NCBI GenBank assembly: GCA_037446725.1
Contig: JBBIIC010000021.1
Span: forward strand, 1 to 40,303
Reading direction: 5' to 3'
Origin: JBBIIC01 sp037446725
GTDB taxonomy: Bacteria > Actinomycetota > Coriobacteriia > Anaerosomatales > SLCP01
DNA: 40,303 nt
In this document: positions 1 to 8,018 of the stretch, one piece after another
How the letters are laid out: each line of letters starts with the position of its first letter
Numbering within the stretch: the first letter of the stretch is position 1
Program-made: the position numbers and the translations under genes
The notes under the pieces: model-generated
Seen by the model: only the letters and a program-made list of their open reading frames with translations
What the model was told of the DNA's origin: nothing
The model's database searches: none

Positions 1-1214
1 GTGTGGGCGTACTCCGCCATGAACTCATGCATGCCGCTCGACGCGAGGGCGAGGGCCGGAACGCCGTACAGCCCGAAGATGGCGTGGTCGCTCTGGAACC
101 ACTGGGGCCCTTCGGTCATGAGCGGATGCGACTCCATCCTCGCGCGAACCGCTGCCTCTACCTCGGAAGGGCATCCATAGAACGACACGTGATTAGTGGT
201 GCCGCGCATGCCGAGGTCGTCGATGTTGATGCCGAGCAGGATGTCGCTGAACCGGCCTTCGTTCTCGGCGACCCATAGCATCTCGCCGGGATTCGCATAG
301 TTGTCCTCGCCGTTGAAGGGGACGAGCTCGATGCTCGGACCCTCCCGATCGTCGCCGAGCATTCCGGCCAGACACAGAAGCGCCACCACGCCGCTCGCGT
401 TGTCGAGCGCGCCGGGAGAGTCCTTGCGGCTGTCGATGTGCGCCGTGAGCACGATGCGGCCCGGTGCCGCCCCCCGACGGCGCGCAACCACGTGCTCGGC
501 GGTTGTCGGAACACGACGGGAGTCCAGGCGGAGTCGCGCCGGAGCGCCCGCGTGCCCGAGCAGGCGCTCTCCGTCGGTGTCGCGCAGGTAGGCGTTCGGG
601 ATGTCAAAGTCACCGTCCTCGAACAGCGGGAACGGATACTGGCTGCCCACCATGCCCGGATCGCGGCCCGTCGCCGCAACCACGGCGGCAGGCCCGCCGG
701 CCTCGATGGCACGGATCACGCGCTTGTGACTCTCGGGGTTGTAGAAGGTGAAGTTCTTCGGCATGAGCTGCCCGGCGGCAAGCTCGCCGTGTATCAGCAG
801 CACCGCTCCCGTGATGTCGACTACCTCGAGCTGCTCTACCGAGGAGACTGGGACGAGCGGGGCGACCACGTCGCACGGCAACGAGTACGGCCCGACGAGG
901 GTCTCGACGCCCACGTCCGCAACCGCGAACAGAGCGTCACCGTACTCCCACTCGATGCAGGGAAAGGAGGTGCGGTACACCTCGAGTCCGAAGCTCTCCG
1001 CCTGCTCTGCAAAGAACGCAGTCGCCGCCCGATTCCCCGTGCCGCCCACGTGCCGATCCGGATACGCCGTGAGCTCACGCAAGCAGTCCTCGGCGTACCG
1101 CTGCATGTGGACACCAGCCTTCCGGGTGCGCGAACCAATCAGGCGCTGCGGGGGCGCAGCCTTGACGTATCTGAGATACCCCATACCGGCGCAGTTGGAG
1201 CTGACGCGGACCAT
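1..1214 (-). CDS. M28 family zinc aminopeptidase, C-terminus beyond the window
   Basis: The reverse strand reads open from about 1214 through the left edge (about 404 residues visible), so the C-terminus is missing. The zinc peptidase signature of family M28 is complete: HID at 259-261, the bridging Asp of LDNASG at 271, the general-base region NGED at 301-304, Asp in NIDD at 332 and the final ligand His in SDHAIF at 377. M28 enzymes release N-terminal residues from peptides using two zinc ions. No signal peptide is obvious, so it may act in the cytoplasm. The start is uncertain: ATG at 1214 and ATG at 1184 both lack a good ribosome binding site. It is divergent from the secreted protein at 1380. 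The family is clear; the substrate is unknown. Confidence 0.88.
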   Translation of the reverse strand, partial: MVRVSSNCAGMGYLRYVKAAPPQRLIGSRTRKAGVHMQRYAEDCLRELTAYPDRHVGGTGNRAATAFFAEQAESFGLEVYRTSFPCIEWEYGDALFAVADVGVETLVGPYSLPCDVVAPLVPVSSVEQLEVVDITGAVLLIHGELAAGQLMPKNFTFYNPESHKRVIRAIEAGGPAAVVAATGRDPGMVGSQYPFPLFEDGDFDIPNAYLRDTDGERLLGHAGAPARLRLDSRRVPTTAEHVVARRRGAAPGRIVLTAHIDSRKDSPGALDNASGVVALLCLAGMLGDDREGPSIELVPFNGEDNYANPGEMLWVAENEGRFSDILLGINIDDLGMRGTTNHVSFYGCPSEVEAAVRARMESHPLMTEGPQWFQSDHAIFGLYGVPALALASSGMHEFMAEYAH

Positions 1215-1379
1215 CTTCGAGCGCTGCTCGAGACACGTACACCGACCGTTCGGCGATACAGCCCGGAACAGCGGTTTCCTGCCTGTGCACGCGGGTAGAA
1301 AGAGGGCGACGAGCGGTTTTCGCGAGGCCGTCGCTATCACGGCTCGACCTCACGAAGCATGATGAGGAGGGCATCTACC

Positions 1380-2378
1380 ATGATCGCCACACGGTTTGTG
1401 AGGTTCGGAGTGACGATAGTGCTGCTGGCACTCATCGTGGCTCCGGCATCTGCGCTTGCGGCGCCGCCCTGGTGGCCGACGGTCAGCGGGACGGTCTACG
1501 GCAGCGACGGGCTTGCCATTCCGGGAGCGACGATCCAGGTCAACGAGCTCTTCAGGGGAGCGTTCCGCCCCGTCGCGACACTCACCGCCAACGCGAGCGG
1601 CCAGTGGAGCTACAGCAACAAGGACAACACCTACCGGTTCGACTTCAGTGCCCCGAATGCCGATTCGCAGAGCTCCGTAGTCGTGATGACCAGGGACGGC
1701 ACGTACACGCTGAACGTCACGCTCCAGGCGTACGGCACGATCGCAGGCACCATCACCGACACGGGGATGGCCCTGGGACTTCCGGGGGCCGCTATCGAGT
1801 TCTACAAGCGCAACGTCGATGGGACGTGGCCCGCCACACCGCACGCTACGGCCATCACCGCCTCGGACGGGAGCTACTCCAGCGGACTCGTCCCCACCGG
1901 AGTCTATGCTGTCAAGGCGAGCGCCACCGGCTATGTGCCCGCCTACTTGGGAGGTGCGGCCATCGAGTTCGCGACGCCTGTCACCGTGATGCGCGCTGCG
2001 ACGGCGTCCGCGTCGTTCTCGCTTGCCCCCGTGCAGGTCGAGCCGAAGGGCACGATCTCGGGTGTGGTCGTCAGCGGTGCAAGCCGGACGCCGATGAGCG
2101 GTGCCTACGTCTGGCTGTACAAGCAGAATCCCGACGGCACGTGGCCAGCTTCGAGCCCCGGGTGGGGCAGTCCGACCTACTCGCTGTTCTCGGCCGCAGA
2201 CGGCGCCTGGACAAGCGGGTCCGTACCTCTCGGCACCTATCGCGTGCGCTTCTTCACGACGCACACCGGCAGCCAGTGGTGGCAGTACGTCGCTACGTTC
2301 GATCTGGCCACCGATGTGCTGCTTACGTATGGCGGGCAGACGGTGACCGGGATCGACGGCTGGTACAACAGGCCATAA
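1380..2378 (+). CDS. Secreted protein with carboxypeptidase-regulatory-like beta-sandwich repeats
   Basis: The protein has 332 residues. ATG at 1380 is chosen over upstream in-frame ATGs (1359, 1362) because GAGGAGGG lies about 8 nt before it. Residues 1-28 form a signal peptide (basic start, hydrophobic VTIVLLALIVA, then ALA before APPWWP). The mature part reads as three consecutive beta-sandwich modules of the carboxypeptidase-regulatory/SdrD-like type. Each has a 'G.I.G.V....G.P..GA.V..Y' opening and an 'S..DG.WTSG.VP.G.Y' close. Two modules share nearly the same YK.N.DGTWPA segment, which indicates internal duplication. Such modules are usually found in extracellular structural or adhesive proteins. 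No catalytic domain and no sorting signal is visible. It is followed 47 nt downstream by the solenoid membrane protein at 2426 on the same strand. Confidence 0.8.
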   Translation: MIATRFVRFGVTIVLLALIVAPASALAAPPWWPTVSGTVYGSDGLAIPGATIQVNELFRGAFRPVATLTANASGQWSYSNKDNTYRFDFSAPNADSQSSVVVMTRDGTYTLNVTLQAYGTIAGTITDTGMALGLPGAAIEFYKRNVDGTWPATPHATAITASDGSYSSGLVPTGVYAVKASATGYVPAYLGGAAIEFATPVTVMRAATASASFSLAPVQVEPKGTISGVVVSGASRTPMSGAYVWLYKQNPDGTWPASSPGWGSPTYSLFSAADGAWTSGSVPLGTYRVRFFTTHTGSQWWQYVATFDLATDVLLTYGGQTVTGIDGWYNRP

Positions 2379-2425
2379 GGGGAATCCTCGAACGTAGGGG
2401 ACCGATACGCGAAGGGAAGACATCG

Positions 2426-2917
2426 ATGGCGGAGCTTTCGGATCGGCCGCGATCAACGACCGAGGTGGTCAAGAACACCATGGTCGCGAACGTCACGACC
2501 GACGGCGATGTGGAGGTGGGCACAAGCTGTGTTGGCATTGTGAACGCCGAAGGAGGCGCGACGATCACTCAGAGCGGGGTCGGGGCGATTCTCGCGCGCG
2601 CCGACGCCCAGGCCACTCAGGTCGGAAGCGCGGCAATCGTAGCGAACAGCGTGAGCGGCGATCGCATCTACAACGTAGCCACAGTCGCAAGCGACGTGAC
2701 GGTGAGCCGCTCGTGGATCGGCGTCGCGCTCTCGCCGAGAATGCAGGTCTCGGACGACTCCCGCGTGATCGTCGGACCCCTCGCCGCACTCATCATCGTC
2801 GTCGCACTGCTCGGAGTGTTCGGGATCGTTGCCGCCGTCGGTGTGGTTGCCGCCAAGCGGGCTCTCGCTTGGCGTCCGAAGGTCCCGTCGGTCTCCTGGC
2901 ACCGCATGGGTGAGTGA
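2426..2917 (+). CDS. Small beta-solenoid-like protein with C-terminal membrane anchor
   Basis: The protein has 163 residues. ATG at 2426 follows a GAAGGGAAG ribosome binding site. I do not recognise a named family. Residues 15-110 are a run of short hydrophobic/small-residue strands spaced by Gly, Ala, Ser, Thr and Asp, for example VANVTTDGDVEVGTSCVGIV and TQVGSAAIVANSVSG. The pattern resembles a right-handed beta-solenoid of the kind seen in bactofilin-like or pentapeptide-type folds. Residues 114-143 are one long hydrophobic helix, followed by a basic tail (KRALAWRPK). There is no signal peptide, so the repeat domain is probably cytoplasmic with a C-terminal anchor, but topology is inferred. 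It lies 47 nt after the secreted repeat protein and may be co-transcribed with it. Confidence 0.72.
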   Translation: MAELSDRPRSTTEVVKNTMVANVTTDGDVEVGTSCVGIVNAEGGATITQSGVGAILARADAQATQVGSAAIVANSVSGDRIYNVATVASDVTVSRSWIGVALSPRMQVSDDSRVIVGPLAALIIVVALLGVFGIVAAVGVVAAKRALAWRPKVPSVSWHRMGE

Positions 2918-2938
2918 GCCGGGGCAGCACGTCTGAGG

Positions 2939-3667
2939 CTACGGATGTTCGAGACTCTCCGGCACGGCGCCCTTGACCGCTATGCCTCCCTCGACGACGC
3001 GCGCCTCATCCACCCGCAGCCCGGGGGCGGCAGCAAGGTAGCGGTTGAGGTAGAGCATGATGCCCTCGCTCGCCCGCTCCCGGTTCGTGCCACCGACGTT
3101 GAAGCCCGCCACGCGTAGCGAGGTCAGACCCGGGCTCGTGATCTCGCCGTTCTCGAAGGCGAGGGGTGCGGAGGCCTGCGCCCGGTAGCGAGAACCGCGC
3201 GCGAACAGCACCGCGTTCATCTCGGCCATACCGTGCTCTGGGAATTCCAGTTCGACATCGCCGGTGGAAACCGTCTCGCCCTCCACCGCGAGCTCGAACC
3301 GGTAGACGCTCATGAGCGCCGACATCTCCTCGGCCGTGAACACGGCGTCGAGCGGCTGAATGCCGAAGGAACGCACTTCGGCCAGGTCGACGGGTTGTGC
3401 GGGGAAGGTCGCCTTGATGCTCGCCTTGGCCATCGCGGATTCCCATGCGTCCTGGTAGCGATCGAAACTCGGCCGGGGTGCCGAAGCGCTGCCGGAACCG
3501 CTCACGGCCCAGACCACGACGCCGACAAGCCCCGCGATCACCAGGAACGAGACCGCGAGGATGACGAGCACGGTCCGGTCCGAGATCCTGCCCACCTTGC
3601 GCGGCGGCTTCTCGGGTGTGGGCCTGGGCGCTGTTGGTGGTCTGCTGTCGGGTGTCGCGTCGCTCAT
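2939..3667 (-). CDS. Membrane-anchored protein of unknown function
   Basis: The protein has 242 residues. It has a short proline-rich, basic cytoplasmic segment (1-30), one transmembrane helix (31-56) and an extracytoplasmic domain of about 180 residues. I do not recognise the domain. It reads as an alpha/beta domain without Cys pairs or an obvious catalytic motif, and includes a repeated 'E.E...G.AEMNAVLFARGSRY' style of strand. The ATG at 3667 overlaps the stop of the decayed hutI by 4 nt (ATGA), so it was once translationally coupled to that gene. The stop codon is TAG. It is convergent with the solenoid protein, with about 21 nt between them. With hutI broken, its translation may now depend on other signals; no independent promoter is clear. 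Confidence 0.72.
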   Translation of the reverse strand: MSDATPDSRPPTAPRPTPEKPPRKVGRISDRTVLVILAVSFLVIAGLVGVVVWAVSGSGSASAPRPSFDRYQDAWESAMAKASIKATFPAQPVDLAEVRSFGIQPLDAVFTAEEMSALMSVYRFELAVEGETVSTGDVELEFPEHGMAEMNAVLFARGSRYRAQASAPLAFENGEITSPGLTSLRVAGFNVGGTNRERASEGIMLYLNRYLAAAPGLRVDEARVVEGGIAVKGAVPESLEHP

Positions 3668-4420
3668 GATGACTCACTGTAGCCGAAGGCGTGCCTGCCG
3701 CGCTGCCAGACCGACGCGACCACCCGCCCTGCGGGACGGTAGGCCAGGTGGACGTAGGTCGGGGCATCGAGCACGGCCAGGTCGGCGCTCGCCCCGGGCG
3801 CGAGGCGTCCCACGTCGGTACACCTGAGCGCGGCAGCACCGCCAGCAGTCGCCGCGAACATGGCTTCGGCCGGCGTAATGCGCATCTCGCGAACGGCCAG
3901 CGCGATACACAGCGGCATCGACGTCACGTACGCCGAGCCGGGATCGCAGTCGGTCGCGAGCGCGACGGTGACGCCGGCCTCGAGGGGCGCTCGGACGTCC
4001 GAATACGGGCCGCACTCGAGCTGGTTGCCATGCAGCCGCGCCCAGAGTCCGACCGCCACCCCCGCTGCGAGCACCGCGCGCAACTCGTCCTCGTCGAACG
4101 CACCGCTGTCGCAGAACACATCGACCCAGCGGGCGAGCGGTGCGCACGCCGTAAGCATCTCACCGCGCACGAGCTCGACATACGCGGCTCGGGTCGTGCG
4201 CGTAGTCAGCGGGCACGACGTGGGCGCCGAGGTACGTCGTCTCGGCGGTGAACTCCCGGGCGACCTAAAGCAGCTTGACCTCGTCGACCACATGAGAGCG
4301 GGACGACACAGCACCTGTTCTTCGTCTGGCGATCAGCGTTGTCGGCACGATCGTAGAGGCTTCGACGGGGTACGGGGTCTCGTGGCTGTCGAGGCACGCG
4401 CCCCGGGCCGATGCAAGCCA
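3664..4420 (-). pseudogene. hutI: Decayed imidazolonepropionase (hutI) remnant
   Basis: The C-terminal half is clearly HutI, the amidohydrolase that opens the imidazolone ring in histidine breakdown. It carries YVELVRGEML, RLHGNQL, EAGVTVALATDCDPGSAYV, ALAVREMRITPAEAMFAATA and DVGRLAPGASADLAVLDAP. Several lesions are visible. First, the upstream part (EFTAETTYLGAHVVPADYAH) is in another frame, so a frameshift lies near 4185-4200. Second, an in-frame TAG sits at 4265-4267. Third, RLHGNQL runs almost directly into CGPYSDVRAPLEAGV, so roughly 40 residues normally between them, including the conserved ASADH histidine region, are missing. Fourth, most of the N-terminal beta-sandwich and metal-binding part is unrecognisable. 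The gene cannot encode an active enzyme. No other hut gene is present in the window. Confidence 0.8.
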
Positions 4421-4485
4421 CCCTGAGGTACCCGGTCATCCGCATCCCGCATAGGAACGCACACCGAGGGTGCTGAGCGCCCCGC

Positions 4486-5157
4486 TCACACCAGGTTTCG
4501 AACTGCCGAGATCACCACCATCACGCCCAGTACGCCGAGCACCGCCGCCGTGATCAGCACGCTGTTGGCGACCAGCCACCGCTGCAACCTTCCCAGCGAC
4601 TCGCGCGAGTGGTCCGGCGCCGCCAGGCCGTAGACGAGCGGAGCGAGCAGCGTGACGCTCGCGACCACCGCGAAGACGGCGAACACCCCCACCTTGCCCG
4701 CGACGCCGGGCACAATCTCGGCGATCACGATCGCGCCTGCGATATTCAGCGCTAGTGTCTTCGGGTTCAGCCCCGCAAACAGGGCCGCGAAACCGAATGC
4801 CTTGGGTGCCGACAGCCCGGTGATGCTCGCCATCCAGGCCGGAGTCTCCGCCCCACCCTCCGCATGCCTGCGCCCGAGCCACTTTCTGGCCGCCAGCCCG
4901 ACGAGCGCGACGCCGACGAGCGCCTTGACGAGCACGAGCGGACCCGAACGCGCCGCATCCGCCCCGAGGGTGTCACCGAGCGCGACCGCGCCGAGCCCGA
5001 CCGCGAACAACCCGGCGAGCCAGCCCGCGACGAACCATGTCGCGCTGGGGCGTGACCGCTCGGAGGAGAGCATGAGCACGACCGCGATCACCGCAGGCGG
5101 GTTCGCCGCGATCGCGAGCGCGAGCGGAAGCAGTTCCGTCAGAAGCTCGATACGCAC
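4486..5157 (-). CDS. GAP/SfLAP-family (LysE-like) integral membrane protein
   Basis: The protein has 223 residues and six predicted transmembrane segments. It matches the SfLAP/GAP family, named from a mycobacterial protein linked to surface lipid transport and related in fold to LysE exporters. Features include an N-terminal helix with NPPAVIAVVLML, a GW.AGLFAVGLGAVAL second helix, a basic cytoplasmic loop ending near KWLGRR, the helix segment PKAFGFAALFAGLNPKTLALN, and a C-terminal helix ending in AVRNLV. The start is GTG at 5157 behind a GGGGGA ribosome binding site. It lies 27 nt downstream of the cardiolipin synthase gene, so the two are probably co-transcribed. A role in exporting a lipid or small solute is a family-level inference. 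Confidence 0.82.
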   Translation of the reverse strand: MRIELLTELLPLALAIAANPPAVIAVVLMLSSERSRPSATWFVAGWLAGLFAVGLGAVALGDTLGADAARSGPLVLVKALVGVALVGLAARKWLGRRHAEGGAETPAWMASITGLSAPKAFGFAALFAGLNPKTLALNIAGAIVIAEIVPGVAGKVGVFAVFAVVASVTLLAPLVYGLAAPDHSRESLGRLQRWLVANSVLITAAVLGVLGVMVVISAVRNLV

Positions 5158-5184
5158 CGCGGTCCCCCGTTCCCCGCCTATCGC

Positions 5185-6630
5185 CTACAGGAGATTCGAG
5201 AGCAGCCGTGCCGCCGAGTTGCGGAACCGTCGACCACGCGTCCACGCCCGCACCTCTTCGAGCGTGAGTTCCGAGCAATGCTCGCGGTCCTCGAGGAACA
5301 GCCGCGCGCTCTCCGCCACGACCGCCTCGTCGTAGACCCAGATCATGAGCTCCTTGTTGATCTTGAGACTGCGCATGTCCATGTTCAGCGTGCCGATGGC
5401 ACAGGTTTCGTCGTCGACGGTGAGCGTCTTGCCGTGGAAGAAGCCCTTCTCGTAGAGCCAGATATGACCACCGGCGGCGAGTAGGGGCTCGAAGTAGCTC
5501 TCGGCAGCCCAGAAGGGCACCTTCTTGTCCAGCCACTTCGTGATCATGATGTCAACGCGTGCGCCGCCAGCGACCGCGTTGATCAGGGTGTCGAACGTGG
5601 TCGGGTCGGGCACGAAGTACGGCGACTGGAGCATCACGCGCTCGCGTGCGCCGGCGATGGCCATCTGGTATGAGCGCGTCGCCGACATCCACGGGTCGTC
5701 GTATCCGTGGTGCACCGTCTGCACCATGATGTCGCCGTGGGGCAGCGACGGGTCGGGGTAGTACCGCGCGTCGAACAGGTCCTCGCCGTAGACCTCGTAC
5801 CAGCGCATGTCGAAGAGCTTCTCGAGGTCGGCCACACCCGGGCCGGTGATCCGGATGCCGGTGTCGCGCCACGACGGGAAGCGCGAGCCGCCGTCGATGT
5901 ACTCCTGGCCGATGTTGAAACCCCCCGAGTGGCCGATCTCGCCATCGACGACCGTGATCTTGCGGTGGTTGCTGTAGTTGATGCGCGCGAGCGAGCTGAT
6001 GTCGCTGCCGACGTGAGCGCCCGCGCGCTTCAGCGCGTCGAAGTCGGCCTTCTTGTAGAGCATGTTGCCGACGAAGTCGTTGAGGATGCGCACCTCCACA
6101 CCCTCGGCAAGGCGCTTGTGCAGCACCTTGACAATCCGGTCGCCGAGCTCGTCGGGCTTCCAGATGAAGTAATTCATGTGGATGAAGCGCTTGGCCGATT
6201 CGAGGTCGGCGATCAGCACCTCGAAGTACTCCTCACCCGTGCCGTAGATCTCGCACGACCTCACCGGGAGCGGCGGCGCGCCGGCCTTCTGCTCGATGAG
6301 GTTGACGATGCCCGCCTCGAACGTACCGTCCAGCCGCTCCTTCAGCGCCGCGGTCTGCCCGGCGTATGGCTCGTAGATGCCCGGCATGAACCGCTCCACG
6401 ATGTCGTGGAGCGCGCGCGTCGTGGGCGACCGCTGGATGATCACAGGCCAGTTGCGTCCGAAGAGGAAGTAGAGCAGCAGCCCGAAGAAGGGAAGCGCCC
6501 AGAGTACGAGCAGCCATGCGAGCGCGCTCGTCGGCTCCCTGTCCTCGGAGACGATGAGGACCGCGACCCCGATCCAGTAGACGACGATCGCAGCATTGAG
6601 CAGCGCCAGCAGGTTACCTGACAGATCCAT
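5185..6630 (-). CDS. cls: Cardiolipin synthase (phospholipase D superfamily)
   Basis: The protein has 481 residues, the usual length for bacterial Cls. ATG at 6630 is chosen because a perfect AAGGAGG lies 5 nt upstream; longer in-frame readings upstream look non-coding. Two transmembrane helices occupy residues 8-27 and 36-58 (the PLDc_N part), followed by two phospholipase D catalytic repeats. The first HKD motif is H222-K224-D229 (HRKITVVDG) and the second is H399-K401-D406 (HGKTLTVDD). Both are intact, followed by the expected GGFNIG and GTLNMDMRS. The enzyme joins two phosphatidylglycerols, or uses a related donor, to make cardiolipin at the inner membrane face. It is divergent from the HdeD gene. 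Confidence 0.93.
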   Translation of the reverse strand: MDLSGNLLALLNAAIVVYWIGVAVLIVSEDREPTSALAWLLVLWALPFFGLLLYFLFGRNWPVIIQRSPTTRALHDIVERFMPGIYEPYAGQTAALKERLDGTFEAGIVNLIEQKAGAPPLPVRSCEIYGTGEEYFEVLIADLESAKRFIHMNYFIWKPDELGDRIVKVLHKRLAEGVEVRILNDFVGNMLYKKADFDALKRAGAHVGSDISSLARINYSNHRKITVVDGEIGHSGGFNIGQEYIDGGSRFPSWRDTGIRITGPGVADLEKLFDMRWYEVYGEDLFDARYYPDPSLPHGDIMVQTVHHGYDDPWMSATRSYQMAIAGARERVMLQSPYFVPDPTTFDTLINAVAGGARVDIMITKWLDKKVPFWAAESYFEPLLAAGGHIWLYEKGFFHGKTLTVDDETCAIGTLNMDMRSLKINKELMIWVYDEAVVAESARLFLEDREHCSELTLEEVRAWTRGRRFRNSAARLLSNLL

Positions 6631-6831
6631 GCCGCCTCCTTGTTGCCGCGTCCACCCGCAGCCTAACCGGCCCCCGCTGTGTACTGCGTCGATGATTCCC
6701 ATGATAGAACCCGCCAAGCGGAGGTGCGTCAGAACGATACCGCACAGGGTATATCTGCAGTGGGTCATGCGCATGTCAGGCGGTCGTGGCGCTCTTCTGG
6801 GCCGCAACGAGAGCGTGCAGGGGGTAGCGAG

Positions 6832-7389
6832 ATGAACAATGCATCAATGATGGCATCACCGAGGATCGCGGACGTCGTGCCGTGGTGGGTGGTGCTCGTA
6901 CAGGGAATCGCCCTGCTCGTGATAGGCGCGCTCCTCGTCTTCAACACGGCCGTCACGACGGTCGTACTCGTGGTGTTCATCGGTTGGTGGTGGCTGATCT
7001 CCGGGATCTTCGAGCTTGGTTCGTTGTTCGTGGACCGCACTGCCTGGGGCTGGCGGCTGTTCAGCGGAGTCCTCTCGATCGCCGCAGGCGTCTATATCAT
7101 CGGTGCACCGCTGGTCGGAACAGCGATAGTCGTCGGCTTCGCCACCATCCTGCTCGGCGTCAACGGCATGATCATCGGGGTGACGCACCTGGTCCACGCT
7201 GTGCGTGGCGCGGGTTGGGGCCGAGGCATCCTCGGCGCCCTCAGCCTGATCTTTGGCGCTGTCATCGCATTCAACTGGACGACCTTCGCGGTCGCGCTTC
7301 CCTGGCTCTGGGGAGTCATGGCCATGCTGTCGGGAGTCGTTGCCATAGCGGGCTCGTTCGCGGTGAAGAGGGTCCTCGCCGAGGCGTGA
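6832..7389 (+). CDS. HdeD-family membrane protein (DUF308)
   Basis: The protein has 185 residues with six hydrophobic helices arranged as three similar pairs, the HdeD/DUF308 layout. Typical segments are WWVVLVQGIALLVIGALLV, GWWWLISGIFELGSLF, SGVLSIAAGVYIIGAP and LGVNGMIIGVTHLVHA. ATG at 6832 follows CAGGGGG with about 7 nt spacing; an ATG at 6853 is a weaker alternative. Escherichia coli HdeD is an acid-stress membrane protein, but the wider family has no assigned biochemical activity. The stop codon is 23 nt before the GTG of the NADP-binding protein, so the two are likely one transcript. The roughly 200-bp divergent region toward cls has no clear sigma-70 promoter that I can defend. Confidence 0.85.
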   Translation: MNNASMMASPRIADVVPWWVVLVQGIALLVIGALLVFNTAVTTVVLVVFIGWWWLISGIFELGSLFVDRTAWGWRLFSGVLSIAAGVYIIGAPLVGTAIVVGFATILLGVNGMIIGVTHLVHAVRGAGWGRGILGALSLIFGAVIAFNWTTFAVALPWLWGVMAMLSGVVAIAGSFAVKRVLAEA

Positions 7390-7412
7390 GGCCCGCCGGC
7401 ACGGGAGGAACG

Positions 7413-8018
7413 GTGCGGATCGCGGTCATCGGCACGGGCGCGGTGGGGACCGCCCTCGCACGCGGCTTTGCCGGCGCGGGGCACGAGGTAACGGTCGGCA
7501 GTCGCGCGCCGGTCTCGGTCGAGGAGGGTCGCATCCCTGTGACCGGTTACCGTGAGACGATGGAGGCGGCCGAGCTCGTAGTGCTGGCCGTCCCGGGGCG
7601 CCTCGTGCTCGACGCGGCGACGGACATCGGGGCCGATTCCTTCGAGGGCAAGCTCGTCATAGACACGACGAACCCCGTCGTCGTGAGCGACAGCGGGGTC
7701 TCGTCCGCGTTCGGTGACGACGACTCCGCCTCAGAAGCGCTGCAGAGAGCCCTCCCCGGGGCGGACGTGGTCAAGGCGTTCAACCAGATCGAGGCCGCTC
7801 ACATGCTCGAGCGTCTTCCCGACGAGAAGAGGCCCCTGCGCATCGCTGGCGACAAAGATGAGGCCAAGGCCATCGTCGCCGACCTTCTCGAGTCCTTCGG
7901 CTGGAAGGTGCGGGGCCTCGGCCCTATCTCGCGAGCACGGGCTCTGGAGCGAGGCGTGGTCGAGTGGATGGCCCAGCAGCGCGAGGATGCGGGCGGCGCC
8001 GGTGCGCAGCCCGGTTAG
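7413..8018 (+). CDS. NADPH-dependent F420 reductase-like NADP-binding oxidoreductase
   Basis: The protein has 201 residues. GTG at 7413 is chosen because GGGAGG ends 4 nt upstream and the protein then begins directly with the nucleotide-binding strand (RIAVIGTGAVGTALA; Gly-rich loop at 7-12). The fold is that of the F420-dependent NADP reductase/ProC-like family: a Rossmann domain, 'AELVVLAVPG', 'GKLVIDTTNPV', then 'ADVVKAFNQIEAAHM' and a C-terminal RIAGD stretch. Members transfer hydride between NADP and F420 or act on other small substrates. Use of F420 is plausible for an actinobacterium but no F420 biosynthesis gene is in view. It overlaps the convergent AI-2E gene by 4 nt (8015-8018). 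Confidence 0.8.
   Translation: MRIAVIGTGAVGTALARGFAGAGHEVTVGSRAPVSVEEGRIPVTGYRETMEAAELVVLAVPGRLVLDAATDIGADSFEGKLVIDTTNPVVVSDSGVSSAFGDDDSASEALQRALPGADVVKAFNQIEAAHMLERLPDEKRPLRIAGDKDEAKAIVADLLESFGWKVRGLGPISRARALERGVVEWMAQQREDAGGAGAQPG

Noticed and set aside
438..1298. Long + strand reading opposite the first M28 peptidase.
   Set aside because: It is the antisense shadow of a reverse-strand gene with full catalytic motifs; its arginine- and glycine-rich content is typical of GC-rich antisense frames.
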